Assembly (NCBI GenBank): GCA_021163085.1
Contig: JAGGXL010000004.1
Coordinates: 1-18,534, forward strand
From: Thermodesulfobacterium sp.
GTDB lineage: Bacteria; Desulfobacterota; Thermodesulfobacteria; Thermodesulfobacteriales; Thermodesulfobacteriaceae
Reading direction: 5' to 3'
Length of the DNA stretch: 18,534 nucleotides
This document shows, in pieces, positions 7,065 to 15,172 of this stretch (the first letter of the stretch is position 1; each line of letters starts with the position of its first letter). The position numbers and the translations under genes were made by a program. The notes under the pieces are model-generated. The model saw nothing but the letters and a program-made list of their open reading frames with translations. It searched no databases and was not told where the DNA came from.

Positions 7065-7736
7065 TCATTTTTCTGCTCTCACCACTATAAAAGCCCCAAA
7101 ATTTTTAAATATCCTATTTAACTTTCTGTCTAATTTAAATGCTAACTGAGTAAACGGGAAAAAGGAAGGGAAGAAAATAATGCCTCTTGTTTCTATATTT
7201 TTAAACCCTGCCTTTTGACAAAAATTTTCCAGCTCCTTTGGAGTATAAAATCTTGCATACCTATAGGCTGTCTCTACAAAAAGACTTTTAATCCTCTTAA
7301 ACAAAAACCACAAACTTCTTCCATTCATTGTGCCAATTAATACTTCTCCTTCGGGCTTTAAAACTCTGTAGATTTCTTTCATAACTTTTATGGGTTCTTT
7401 TATAAACTCAAACATAGTAATACTTACAACCAGATTAAAAACTTGATCTTTAAATGGTAAAAAATAGGCATCACCATTTATAAAAAGAAGTTCTGGTATC
7501 TTTTTTCTGGCAATCTTTAACATTTCTTTACTTGAATCAAGACCAATAACTTCAAAACCCTTTTTGTAAAGTTCTAAAGTATAATTTCCTGTTCCACAAC
7601 CAAGATCTAAAGAAAGTCCCTTTTTAATTTTTAATAAAGATAGGACAAGTTCTTTTTCTGTTTTGTCTACATAACTTCCTGTCTTAGTTGTATACCAGCT
7701 ATCATAAACCTTTGCAATTTTATCAAAATATTTCAT
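7065..7736 (-). CDS. Class I SAM-dependent methyltransferase, UbiE/Methyltransf_11 type
   Basis: The N-terminal half carries a standard SAM-binding fold: LDLGCGTGNY (43-52), acidic Asp67 in VIGLDSS binding the ribose, GDAYFLPF (88-95), and a motif IV/V region ending in EIYRVLKPEG (121-130) and the following strand. The C-terminal third (RYARFYTPKELENFCQKAGFKNIE) resembles the cap of small-molecule methyltransferases. Length is 223 aa. The methyl acceptor cannot be told. Quinone, lipid and small-metabolite methylation are all possible in this family. The start overlaps the stop of the upstream signalling gene as ATGA and lacks a clear ribosome binding site, so it is probably translated by coupling. 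A 16-nt gap separates it from the cysteine desulfurase. Confidence 0.82.
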   Translation of the reverse strand: MKYFDKIAKVYDSWYTTKTGSYVDKTEKELVLSLLKIKKGLSLDLGCGTGNYTLELYKKGFEVIGLDSSKEMLKIARKKIPELLFINGDAYFLPFKDQVFNLVVSITMFEFIKEPIKVMKEIYRVLKPEGEVLIGTMNGRSLWFLFKRIKSLFVETAYRYARFYTPKELENFCQKAGFKNIETRGIIFFPSFFPFTQLAFKLDRKLNRIFKNFGAFIVVRAEK

Positions 7737-10255
7737 TCTGTAGTTTTTGTAGTTAACAATTCTTCCACTTCCTCTTCTAGCATGGGCTTTGCTAAATAAA
7801 ATCCTTGCACATAATCACAACCCATAATATCCAAGTATTGAAGCTGTTCCTTTGTCTCTACCCCTTCTGCCAAAACTTTCATATCAAAAGAGTGCCCAAT
7901 ATCAATCATATTTTTTACAAGAGCTATCTCTTTTCTGCTCTTTAACATTTCTTTAATGAAAATTCTATCAATTTTAAGAATATCAAAAGGGATATCCTTT
8001 AGATAACTCAAAGAAGAATATCCTATTCCAAAGTCATCAAGAGCAACCTTTATTCCTTTACTTTTTAAAAATTTTACCATTTCTTTTATTTCTTCTACAT
8101 TTTGAACAATAACTCTTTCAGTAATTTCTATTACCAAGTTTGAAAAAAACTGCTTAGATCTAAACCTATTTATTAGTTTTTTAACATGATCCAAATTGGA
8201 AGATTTGCCAGAAATATTAAAATTGATAGGAACTTCCCATTTTAAAATCTTTTCTTTAAGAGTTTTTATACCCCATTTTTCAAAATCTTTCAGATAGGAA
8301 CTATTTTCCAAATATTCTAAAAATTCTGAGGGTAAATAAATTGTTCCGTCTTTTTCTTTTATTCTTATTAAAGCCTCGAGTCCAGCTATTTTTAATGTAT
8401 TTACATCAAAATAGGGTTGATAATAAAAAACAAAAAGACCTTCTTCAAAAGCTCTTTTTATAAGGGATTCACTTTTGAAATAAAAATCCAGTTTTTCACT
8501 TATTAAGTAAGAATAAAACTCCACAGCCCCTTTTCCTTTTCTTTTTGCTTCGTTAAGAGCTAAATTGGCATTTTTCCAGAGTTTTTCAAAATTTTTTCCA
8601 TCTTGTGGGAAAATAGCAACTCCTGCATTAAAATCAATTTTTAAAGTTTTGTTTCTCAATTTAATTGGTTCTGAAATCAAATTTTTTAAAGTTTTTAAAA
8701 TTTCAAAAATTTGCCTTTTATCTTTCAAATGGTAAAAGAAAACAACAAAAGTATCAGAAAAAGCTCTGCTAACTAAACCTTTATTTTTAAAAAACTCAAG
8801 TCTTCTTGCTATTTCTTCTAAACAAAAATTCCCTCCCTCGTGTCCAAACATGGTATTTATGTAAGTAAAATCGCAAAGATCAACTATAATCAAAGCTCCT
8901 TCTTCAGAAACGAAAGGAAGAACATTCTCTATTTCTTTACGAAATCCTTCGTAATTCAAAAGTTTTGTTAGAAAATCTACATATCTTGCTTTATCAAGCA
9001 TATCTTCAAACTCTAAAATTTTTGACACATCTTCAGCTATCAAAATATATCTTAAAGTTTCTTCATCCGGTCTGATAACGCGAATCTTCATATCAAACCA
9101 TAGAGTTCCCTTAGAGGTTTCAATACTTACTGGAATTCTTAAAGGTTTATCTAATCCTGCTTTAAAAAGATTTGCAAGATTTTCTCCTTTAAATTTAAAT
9201 CCTAAAATTTCAATAGGTTTTTCTATAAGTTCATCTTGAGAAAAACCTAAGATCCTGCTTCCTTTTTCATTTATAAACAAAATAGTTCCTTCCTGATTTA
9301 AGCTGATTACAATCTCTTCAAGATTTTTCAAAGTTTCTGCAAATATCTTTTCTCTTCTACAAAGTTCCAATTTCTTAATTCCGAATTCCAAATCTCTCCT
9401 TAATTCTTCTAAAATTTCTCTATTTTCTTCCTCAAAAAAGAAAGGCTCATCAGCATAAAGAGTAAATACATATTTTATCTTGTCTTCTATTTTTATAGGG
9501 ATTGCAGCAACTGATCTCAAACCAAATTTTGAAGCTGGCTTTCTCCAAGGAATAAATCTTGGATCTGTTTTAGTATCAGCGATAATTTGAATTTTATTTT
9601 CTCTAAATGCTCTTCCTGTAGGTCCCATTCCTTCAGGAACATTTTTTTCCATAGAAACTTTTATTTCTTTTAAATAATTTATTGCAGCTCCAAATGAATA
9701 AACAGGTTTTATAAGTTTTGTCTCGTAGTCAGGAGCCCCAACCCAAACAAATTTCATTCCATAAACATTTGTTAAAATTTTACCTATCTTATCAAAAAAT
9801 TTTTTTTCTGAGTCAGCTTCAACTAATTTCTGATTAATTTCTCTCCACATTTTAAGAAGTTTTTCTATCCTTACTTTCTTAGTAATATCAATTATCATCA
9901 ACAAACCAGATGGTTTTCCTTCATAAAGAATTGTAATTGAAGAAACGAGCGCATAAACCTTTTTATCTCTTTTAGTCCTTAAAACTATATCCTTCCATGC
10001 CATTAAAAATTGTTCTCCCTTAGGTCTTCTTTTTGCAATCTCTCTCACTCTCTTTTTGTCCTCTTCAAAATAAACAATATCCTCTATCTTTAATTGAGAA
10101 AATTCTTCTTGAGTATATTCAAGAAGTTTACATATAAAATGATTGGCATAAATGCATTTTTCCCTATAAATAAGAATTCCTATAAAAGGATTTCTAAGTA
10201 ATATTTCTTGTAGCTCCTTTATTTTAAAAATTTCAAAATATTTTGCACTATTCAT
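7733..10255 (-). CDS. PAS-GAF-PAS-degenerate GGDEF-EAL protein, probable cyclic-di-GMP phosphodiesterase
   Basis: An 840-aa soluble sensor with no membrane segment. Order: PAS (about 20-130), GAF (about 145-295, with GMGPTGRAF and an IPI strand), second PAS (about 305-420), GGDEF (about 425-580) and EAL (about 595-830). In the GGDEF domain the signature is FSDTF (499-503), not GGDEF, the second metal Asp is Cys461, and D-x-x-GH has become TMFGH, so cyclase activity is unlikely. The EAL domain has E627-A-L, Asn680, Glu710, Asp740-Asp741, Lys761, Glu797 and Gln817, matching the catalytic set of active phosphodiesterases. It should hydrolyse c-di-GMP to pGpG under control of small-molecule, redox or light input through PAS/GAF. 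The ligands are unknown. AAAGGT lies just before the ATG, and the gene follows the radical SAM gene by 8 nt. Confidence 0.92.
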   Translation of the reverse strand: MNSAKYFEIFKIKELQEILLRNPFIGILIYREKCIYANHFICKLLEYTQEEFSQLKIEDIVYFEEDKKRVREIAKRRPKGEQFLMAWKDIVLRTKRDKKVYALVSSITILYEGKPSGLLMIIDITKKVRIEKLLKMWREINQKLVEADSEKKFFDKIGKILTNVYGMKFVWVGAPDYETKLIKPVYSFGAAINYLKEIKVSMEKNVPEGMGPTGRAFRENKIQIIADTKTDPRFIPWRKPASKFGLRSVAAIPIKIEDKIKYVFTLYADEPFFFEEENREILEELRRDLEFGIKKLELCRREKIFAETLKNLEEIVISLNQEGTILFINEKGSRILGFSQDELIEKPIEILGFKFKGENLANLFKAGLDKPLRIPVSIETSKGTLWFDMKIRVIRPDEETLRYILIAEDVSKILEFEDMLDKARYVDFLTKLLNYEGFRKEIENVLPFVSEEGALIIVDLCDFTYINTMFGHEGGNFCLEEIARRLEFFKNKGLVSRAFSDTFVVFFYHLKDKRQIFEILKTLKNLISEPIKLRNKTLKIDFNAGVAIFPQDGKNFEKLWKNANLALNEAKRKGKGAVEFYSYLISEKLDFYFKSESLIKRAFEEGLFVFYYQPYFDVNTLKIAGLEALIRIKEKDGTIYLPSEFLEYLENSSYLKDFEKWGIKTLKEKILKWEVPINFNISGKSSNLDHVKKLINRFRSKQFFSNLVIEITERVIVQNVEEIKEMVKFLKSKGIKVALDDFGIGYSSLSYLKDIPFDILKIDRIFIKEMLKSRKEIALVKNMIDIGHSFDMKVLAEGVETKEQLQYLDIMGCDYVQGFYLAKPMLEEEVEELLTTKTTE

Positions 10256-10263
10256 AACGACCT

Positions 10264-11445
10264 TTAAAAAAGAAAACTTTGATAATTTTCAAAAGTTGTT
10301 TTCTTTTCTATAAAAATTTTTCTAAAACCCTTAAATAAAGTTTTCCCCCTAATGGTTATAAAGGGAGTCACCTTTTTCAAGGAAATTCTTAGTTTCTTAA
10401 GTGCCTCTTCTCCTATAACTTCTTTTTTCCTCATTTCTATAATCTTTTTAGCTGAAGTAGGGCCTATTCCAGGAACTCTTATCAGTTCCCAGTAATCTGC
10501 TTTAGTAATTTCTACAGGGAAAAACTCTGGATGAGAAAGGGCCCATCTTAGCTTAGGATCGATTTTAATATCAAGGTTTTCTTCCTTATCAAAAAGTTCC
10601 TCCAAGCTAAATCCATAAAATCTTAAAAGCCAGTCTGCCTGATAAAGCCTGTATTCTCTTAAATAAGGAGGTTTTTCTGAAGGTAAGTCTTTATCTCTGT
10701 TTACAGGAATATAGGCGGAATAATAAACCCTCTTTACCAAGTCCTTTTTATATAAATTTTGAGAAAGCTTTAGGATTGTTTTATCTGTATCAGGAGTTGC
10801 CCCAATAATAAGCTGTGTAGAGGTTGAACCTTCTTTCTCAAGTTCTTCTTTCAAAGATTTTATTTTAGCTAAGGTTATAATAAGACTTTTTTGTTCTTTA
10901 TCTGGAGCCAATCTTTTCAAACTTTCCTGAGTAGGTAACTCAATGTTACAACTAACTCTGTTTGCAAGTAAAATAGCTTTTTTTATAAGTTCCTCCGATA
11001 TTCCGGGAAGTATCTTTAAATGTATGTAAGCCTTAAATCCATATTCTTTTCTTAAAATTTCAACAGCTTTTATCATTTGCTCCATTGTATCATCAGAGGA
11101 AGGATAAATACCAGAGCTTAAAAAAAGACCCTTTATATAGCCTTTTCTATACAAATCCGTGGTGAGTTCAGCTAATTCTTTTGGAGTAAAAAATGTTCTC
11201 CTTACATCATTTTTTCTTCTATGGTAGCAATACTTACAATTATTGATACAGAAATTAGTATAAAGAACTTTCAAGAGAGGAAGACATTTACCATTAGAAA
11301 GCCAGACATAATGGATACCACCCAATCCTCTGGTAAAATTATAAGTATTTATTTTTATTCTTTTCCCACTTCCAGTGCAGACATTATCAAATTCTGCAGC
11401 CTGAGAAAGGATCTTAAGTTTGGTATAAGTGTCTTTTTTGGACAT
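10264..11445 (-). CDS. Radical SAM protein with C-terminal helix-hairpin-helix, putative DNA modification/repair family
   Basis: The 393-aa protein has the radical SAM cluster motif CINNCKYC (Cys66, Cys70, Cys73), which binds the [4Fe-4S] that cleaves AdoMet. Two further cysteines, Cys23 and Cys54, lie upstream. The start KLKILSQAAEFDNVCTGSG and the later LFLSSGIYPSSDDTMEQM and NIELPTQESLKRLAPDK match the family annotated as putative DNA modification/repair radical SAM protein, whose genes commonly sit beside a uracil-DNA-glycosylase-linked partner. That partner is not here. Residues about 324-341 (VPGIGPTSAKKI) form a helix-hairpin-helix, a non-specific DNA-binding unit. The substrate is not known. 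It is the first gene of the minus-strand cluster. No ribosome binding site is visible, and the promoter is only about 12 nt away, so it may be translated from a leaderless mRNA. Confidence 0.87.
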   Translation of the reverse strand: MSKKDTYTKLKILSQAAEFDNVCTGSGKRIKINTYNFTRGLGGIHYVWLSNGKCLPLLKVLYTNFCINNCKYCYHRRKNDVRRTFFTPKELAELTTDLYRKGYIKGLFLSSGIYPSSDDTMEQMIKAVEILRKEYGFKAYIHLKILPGISEELIKKAILLANRVSCNIELPTQESLKRLAPDKEQKSLIITLAKIKSLKEELEKEGSTSTQLIIGATPDTDKTILKLSQNLYKKDLVKRVYYSAYIPVNRDKDLPSEKPPYLREYRLYQADWLLRFYGFSLEELFDKEENLDIKIDPKLRWALSHPEFFPVEITKADYWELIRVPGIGPTSAKKIIEMRKKEVIGEEALKKLRISLKKVTPFITIRGKTLFKGFRKIFIEKKTTFENYQSFLF

Positions 11446-11456
11446 GTCTAAATTTT

Positions 11457-11485
11457 AATTTAAAAAAAGTAACTATCTTTGTCAA
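11457..11485 (-). promoter_or_regulatory. Promoter of the seven-gene minus-strand cluster
   Basis: On the minus strand a perfect TTGACA (11485-11480) is followed after exactly 17 nt by TAAATT (11462-11457, 4/6). Transcription would start near 11450, only about five bases before the ATG at 11445. That explains the missing ribosome binding site and suggests a nearly leaderless transcript. Confidence 0.6.
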
Positions 11486-11506
11486 TAAAAATTTTAAAAT
11501 CAGGGC

Positions 11507-11534
11507 TTGCTTTTTTTATTTTTCTTTTTATGGT
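11507..11534 (+). promoter_or_regulatory. Possible promoter of the reverse gyrase gene
   Basis: TTGCTT (11507-11512), 16 nt, TATGGT (11529-11534) is the best sigma-70-like pair I see on the plus strand of the divergent gap. The leader would be about 40 nt and would contain AGGGGAG (11562-11568). This region is so T-rich that other pairs cannot be excluded. Confidence 0.3.
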
Positions 11535-11581
11535 TTATTTTTTAATTTAAAAAATAGTGTCAGGGGAGTTTTTAAAAATAT

Positions 11582-14500
11582 ATGCTATTTTATGTAGCTA
11601 AAGGCTGTCCTAATTGTCACGGTAAGATATCTGATGAAAGATTAGCTAAAGGCTTACCATGTGAAAATTGTTTACCAGAAAAAGATACATTTTCTCTTTC
11701 TGGAATTTCAGATATTTGTGAAATTCTATCTTCAAAAAATTCCCTAAAAGATTTAAAAACCTTTTGTGAGGTAGAAAAAAAGGTTGAAATTTTTAATAAA
11801 GTTTTCAAAAATATTTTAAATATACATCCCTCATCTTTGCAAATAAGCTGGGCAAAAAGATTTTTTTTAGGTGAGTCCTTTGCCATCGTTGCTCCCACTG
11901 GAACAGGAAAAACAACTTTTGGTCTAATAAGTTGCCTTCTTATTTCTAAAAAAGCTTTAGTTATTGTTCCAACAAAAGTTTTGGTAAAGCAGGTAGAAGA
12001 AAAACTGAATAATTATTTAGCAAAGAGTAAAAAAGTTTTTAAAAATAAATTAATTTTAGCTTATACGGGTTCTAATAAAGAAAAAGAACTGTTAGAAAAA
12101 GGCAAATTTGATATTTTTATCTGTACATCTGCCTTTCTGCACAGAAACTTTGGACTGCTAAAAAATATTGATTTTTCTCTTATATTTGTTGATGATGTTG
12201 ATTCCTTTCTGAAAAACAGCAAAAATGTAGATAACTTATTTTTGCTTCTTGGTTTCTCAAAAAAAGAAATAGAGCTTGCTTTAAAAAGAAATAAAGAAGA
12301 AAAAGATTATGAAAATCTTCTGCGAATAAAAGAAAAATACAAAAAAAGAATAAAACAACTTATTATTTCTTCGGCAACCTTAAAACCAAAAACAAACCGG
12401 GTGCTCTTATTTCAAAATTTACTCGGTTTTGAAATAACACGGTTTGTTTCAACTCTCAGAAAAGTTATAGATACTTATATTCCTGTCAATCTAAATGATA
12501 AAAAAACTGATGAAGTATTTTATAAACTTCTTAAAAAAGCGGAAACACTTGTAAGGAATTTAAAAGAAGGGGGGCTTCTTTTTATTGAAGAAAGTTTTGG
12601 GAAACCCTATGTAGAAATTGCTACAGATTATTTGAGAAATAAAGGTTTAAAAGTTATTTCCTATTTAGAGGCAAATGAAGAAAAGCTTCTTCATGCTTTA
12701 AAAAATAAGGAAGTAGATGTAGCTATAGGACTCTGTCATATTGGAAATCCCTTGGTAAGAGGAATAGATATTCCTGAAGTTTTGAGATATGCCATATTTT
12801 TGGGTGTTCCAAAACACATTTTTCCACTTTCAAAAGGTAAAGAGGGATTTTCTCTTTCCCTTTCCCCTCAGTTTTTATATAGTATCCTCATTTCTCTTAC
12901 ACCTATTCTGGAAGAGGAAGAAAGATTTACTGCAATTTCTCATATTAATTATCTTCGCAAGTATTTAACATTAAAAGAAGATAAAATAGTTCAATATGAA
13001 ATCCTCTATAAAAAAATTCTTTCTATAAAAGAATTTTTGGAATCTAAGCTTAATGACCCAATTTTTTTGGAAAAGCTTAAAAAAAGTGAAGAGGTTTTTT
13101 TAGAAGTTGATGAAGCGGGTAATTATTATGTTATAGTAGGAAATGCTTCTTCTTATCTGCAAGCCTCTGGAAGAGTTTCAAGACTAACAACTCGTGGACT
13201 CCTCCCCGGACTTTCTATCATTCTGGTTGACAATTTTAAAGCTCTAAACAGCCTGAAAAAGAGATTGCGCTTTTATTTAGGAGATGAAGCTGAATTTAAA
13301 GAAATAAATTTAAAAGAGGCTTTAAAGCTTGATAGAGAAGTAAGAAAGGAACGTCGAAAGTTAAGTAAAGAAAAAATAGATTTTAAAAATTATCTTTTAA
13401 TAGTTGAATCCCCTCACAAAGCCAAAACCATTGCCAACTTTTTTGGCAAACCTTCTATTAGAAGGATTAAAAATGTTTGGGTTTATGAAATACCCATGGA
13501 AAATACTCTTTTATCTGTATGCGCTTCCTTGGGGCATGTATTTGATCTTTCAAGAAAAAAGGGAATATTTGGAGTTCTTCGAGAAAATAGTCATTTTTAT
13601 CCAGTTTTTAACACCATCAAAATTGACAAAAAAAACAAAGAGCAATTTGTAGATGATGAAGAAATAAAAAATAGGAACGAAATTTTTGACAAAGGAGAAA
13701 TTATAGAAGTTTTAAGAACCCTTTCTTTTTGTGCAGATCAGACTTTTATAGCTTCAGATCCTGATGCAGAAGGAGAAAAAATTGCTTATGATCTTTATTC
13801 CAGTTTAAAACCATTTCAAACTAACATAAAAAGACTCGAATTTCACGAGGTTACAGAAAGAGCCTTAAGAAAAGCTTTAGAAAATCCTCAGGAAATAAAC
13901 ATAGCAAGAGTAAAGGCTCAGTTGGCACGAAGAGTTGCTGATAGATGGGTAGGGTTTTCTCTATCTCAACAACTATGGAAAGTTTTCAAAAAATCCCGTT
14001 TATCTGCTGGTAGAGTTCAAACTCCTGTTTTAGGTTGGATTATAGAAAGAGCAGAACTTGCTAAACAGTATAAATATAGGATTTCGTTTAGCTTAAATGG
14101 ATATAAGTTTAGTATTGAAGTTGAAGAAGAAAATCTTGCCAAAAAAATACTTGAGGAACTTCCAAAAAAATTAGAAATAACAGAAAAAGAGAAATTTGAA
14201 GATGAACTTTCGCCTCTACCTCCTTATACTACAGATACTATTTTAGAAGATGCTTTTCATTTTTTTAGATTTTCCTCTTCTTACACAATGCAACTCTTGC
14301 AGGAGCTTTTTGAACTCGGACTTATTACTTATCATAGAACAGACTCCACAAGAATTTCAGAAGTAGGACGCTATCAAGTAGCTAAGCCCTATATCACTCA
14401 GGTTTTAGGAGAAAAATTTTTCCATCCCAGGGAGTGGTTTAGTGAAGGTGCTCATGAGGGTATAAGACCAACAAAACCCTGGGATCTTGCAGAAATCAAG

Positions 14501-15103
14501 TTAAGAGTTGCTCATGGTCTCTTAACCTTTAAAAATCCAAAAGATAGTTTTAAACTATACGATATCATCTTTAGAAGATTCATGGCAAGTCAAACAAGAA
14601 AAACCAAAGTATTAAAAGGTATCTTTGAGTTTAAACTTCCTTCCTATTCTTGGAAAGAATCCCTAATTTTAGATATAATTCAGTCTGGATATGAATTTTT
14701 CTGGACAAAACCCCAAGTTTTTAAAATGCATGATTTCATTTATCCAGAAAATATTCAATACAACAAGGTTCCGAAAGTCTTTCTTTACAATCAGGGAACT
14801 CTTATTCAAGAAATGAAGAAAAGAGGGCTTGGACGACCCTCAACTTATGCAGAAATAGTATTAACTTTACTACAAAGATACTATGTTTATGAACTTAAAA
14901 ATGGCAGTCTGGTCCCTACATCCTTAGGAAAGGAAGTCTATTCATATTTAAAGAACAATTATGGCGAATATGTTTCTGAAGATTTCACAAGAGAGTTAGA
15001 AAAATTTATGGATGAAGTAGAGGAAGGTAAAAAGGAATGGGAAGAAATTTGTTTTAAACTTCTTCCTCTTTTACACCTTACAAACGCTATCACCTCAAAT
15101 TAA
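11582..15103 (+). CDS. rgy: Reverse gyrase, single chain
   Basis: Reverse gyrase introduces positive supercoils using ATP and is found in hyperthermophiles and some thermophiles. The 1173-aa chain has an N-terminal zinc finger (Cys9, Cys12, Cys27, Cys30). The SF2 helicase-like half has APTGTGKTT (Lys110), the DDVD box, SSATLKP and QASGRVSRLTTRG. The type IA topoisomerase half starts with the TOPRIM motif LIVESPHKAKT (Glu609) and ASDPDAEGEK (Asp726, Asp728), then has EFHEVTERAL, SAGRVQTPVLG and the catalytic Tyr917 in LITYHRTDSTR. The second zinc finger expected near 680-705 has no cysteines. A stop at 11573-11575 fixes the ATG at 11582, with an AGGGGAG site an unusual 13 nt upstream. It is transcribed divergently from the radical SAM cluster. 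Activity is likely since all catalytic residues are present. Confidence 0.97.
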   Translation: MLFYVAKGCPNCHGKISDERLAKGLPCENCLPEKDTFSLSGISDICEILSSKNSLKDLKTFCEVEKKVEIFNKVFKNILNIHPSSLQISWAKRFFLGESFAIVAPTGTGKTTFGLISCLLISKKALVIVPTKVLVKQVEEKLNNYLAKSKKVFKNKLILAYTGSNKEKELLEKGKFDIFICTSAFLHRNFGLLKNIDFSLIFVDDVDSFLKNSKNVDNLFLLLGFSKKEIELALKRNKEEKDYENLLRIKEKYKKRIKQLIISSATLKPKTNRVLLFQNLLGFEITRFVSTLRKVIDTYIPVNLNDKKTDEVFYKLLKKAETLVRNLKEGGLLFIEESFGKPYVEIATDYLRNKGLKVISYLEANEEKLLHALKNKEVDVAIGLCHIGNPLVRGIDIPEVLRYAIFLGVPKHIFPLSKGKEGFSLSLSPQFLYSILISLTPILEEEERFTAISHINYLRKYLTLKEDKIVQYEILYKKILSIKEFLESKLNDPIFLEKLKKSEEVFLEVDEAGNYYVIVGNASSYLQASGRVSRLTTRGLLPGLSIILVDNFKALNSLKKRLRFYLGDEAEFKEINLKEALKLDREVRKERRKLSKEKIDFKNYLLIVESPHKAKTIANFFGKPSIRRIKNVWVYEIPMENTLLSVCASLGHVFDLSRKKGIFGVLRENSHFYPVFNTIKIDKKNKEQFVDDEEIKNRNEIFDKGEIIEVLRTLSFCADQTFIASDPDAEGEKIAYDLYSSLKPFQTNIKRLEFHEVTERALRKALENPQEINIARVKAQLARRVADRWVGFSLSQQLWKVFKKSRLSAGRVQTPVLGWIIERAELAKQYKYRISFSLNGYKFSIEVEEENLAKKILEELPKKLEITEKEKFEDELSPLPPYTTDTILEDAFHFFRFSSSYTMQLLQELFELGLITYHRTDSTRISEVGRYQVAKPYITQVLGEKFFHPREWFSEGAHEGIRPTKPWDLAEIKLRVAHGLLTFKNPKDSFKLYDIIFRRFMASQTRKTKVLKGIFEFKLPSYSWKESLILDIIQSGYEFFWTKPQVFKMHDFIYPENIQYNKVPKVFLYNQGTLIQEMKKRGLGRPSTYAEIVLTLLQRYYVYELKNGSLVPTSLGKEVYSYLKNNYGEYVSEDFTRELEKFMDEVEEGKKEWEEICFKLLPLLHLTNAITSN
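12390..12449 (+). repeat. Nested inverted repeat inside the reverse gyrase gene
   Basis: The outer arms AAACAAACCG (12390-12399) and CGGTTTGTTT (12440-12449) are perfect complements over 10 bp. The inner arms TTATTTCAAAA (12407-12417) and TTTTGAAATAA (12427-12437) are perfect over 11 bp, around a 9-nt loop. A 7-nt versus 2-nt bulge lies between the two stems. The encoded protein here (LLFQNLLGFEITRFVS) fits the normal reverse gyrase sequence with no insertion, so the palindrome lies within conserved coding sequence and is not an inserted element. Confidence 0.75.
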
Positions 15104-15109
15104 ACAAAG

Positions 15110-15137
15110 TTGCTTTTTATCCTTTTTATATTATATT
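15110..15137 (+). promoter_or_regulatory. Possible promoter of ccsA
   Basis: TTGCTT (15110-15115), 16 nt, TATATT (15132-15137) lies just after the reverse gyrase stop. Transcription would start near 15144, about 29 nt before the ATG, with a consensus AGGAGG at 15162-15167. Readthrough from reverse gyrase is also possible, as no terminator is visible in the 69-nt gap. Confidence 0.45.
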
Positions 15138-15172
15138 CTTGTATAAATTTTTTACAAATATAGGAGGAAGGA

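Noticed and set aside
11617..11898. Minus-strand open frame opposite the start of reverse gyrase
   Set aside because: It is antisense to the conserved zinc finger and Walker A region and has no independent support.
13404..13652. Second plus-strand frame within reverse gyrase, as a sign of a frameshift
   Set aside because: The main frame is continuous through TOPRIM with conserved residues, so the other frame is a shadow.
14547..14561. 15-base palindrome ATAGTTT-T-AAACTAT in reverse gyrase
   Set aside because: Short, all A/T-rich and within coding sequence, so chance is a sufficient explanation.
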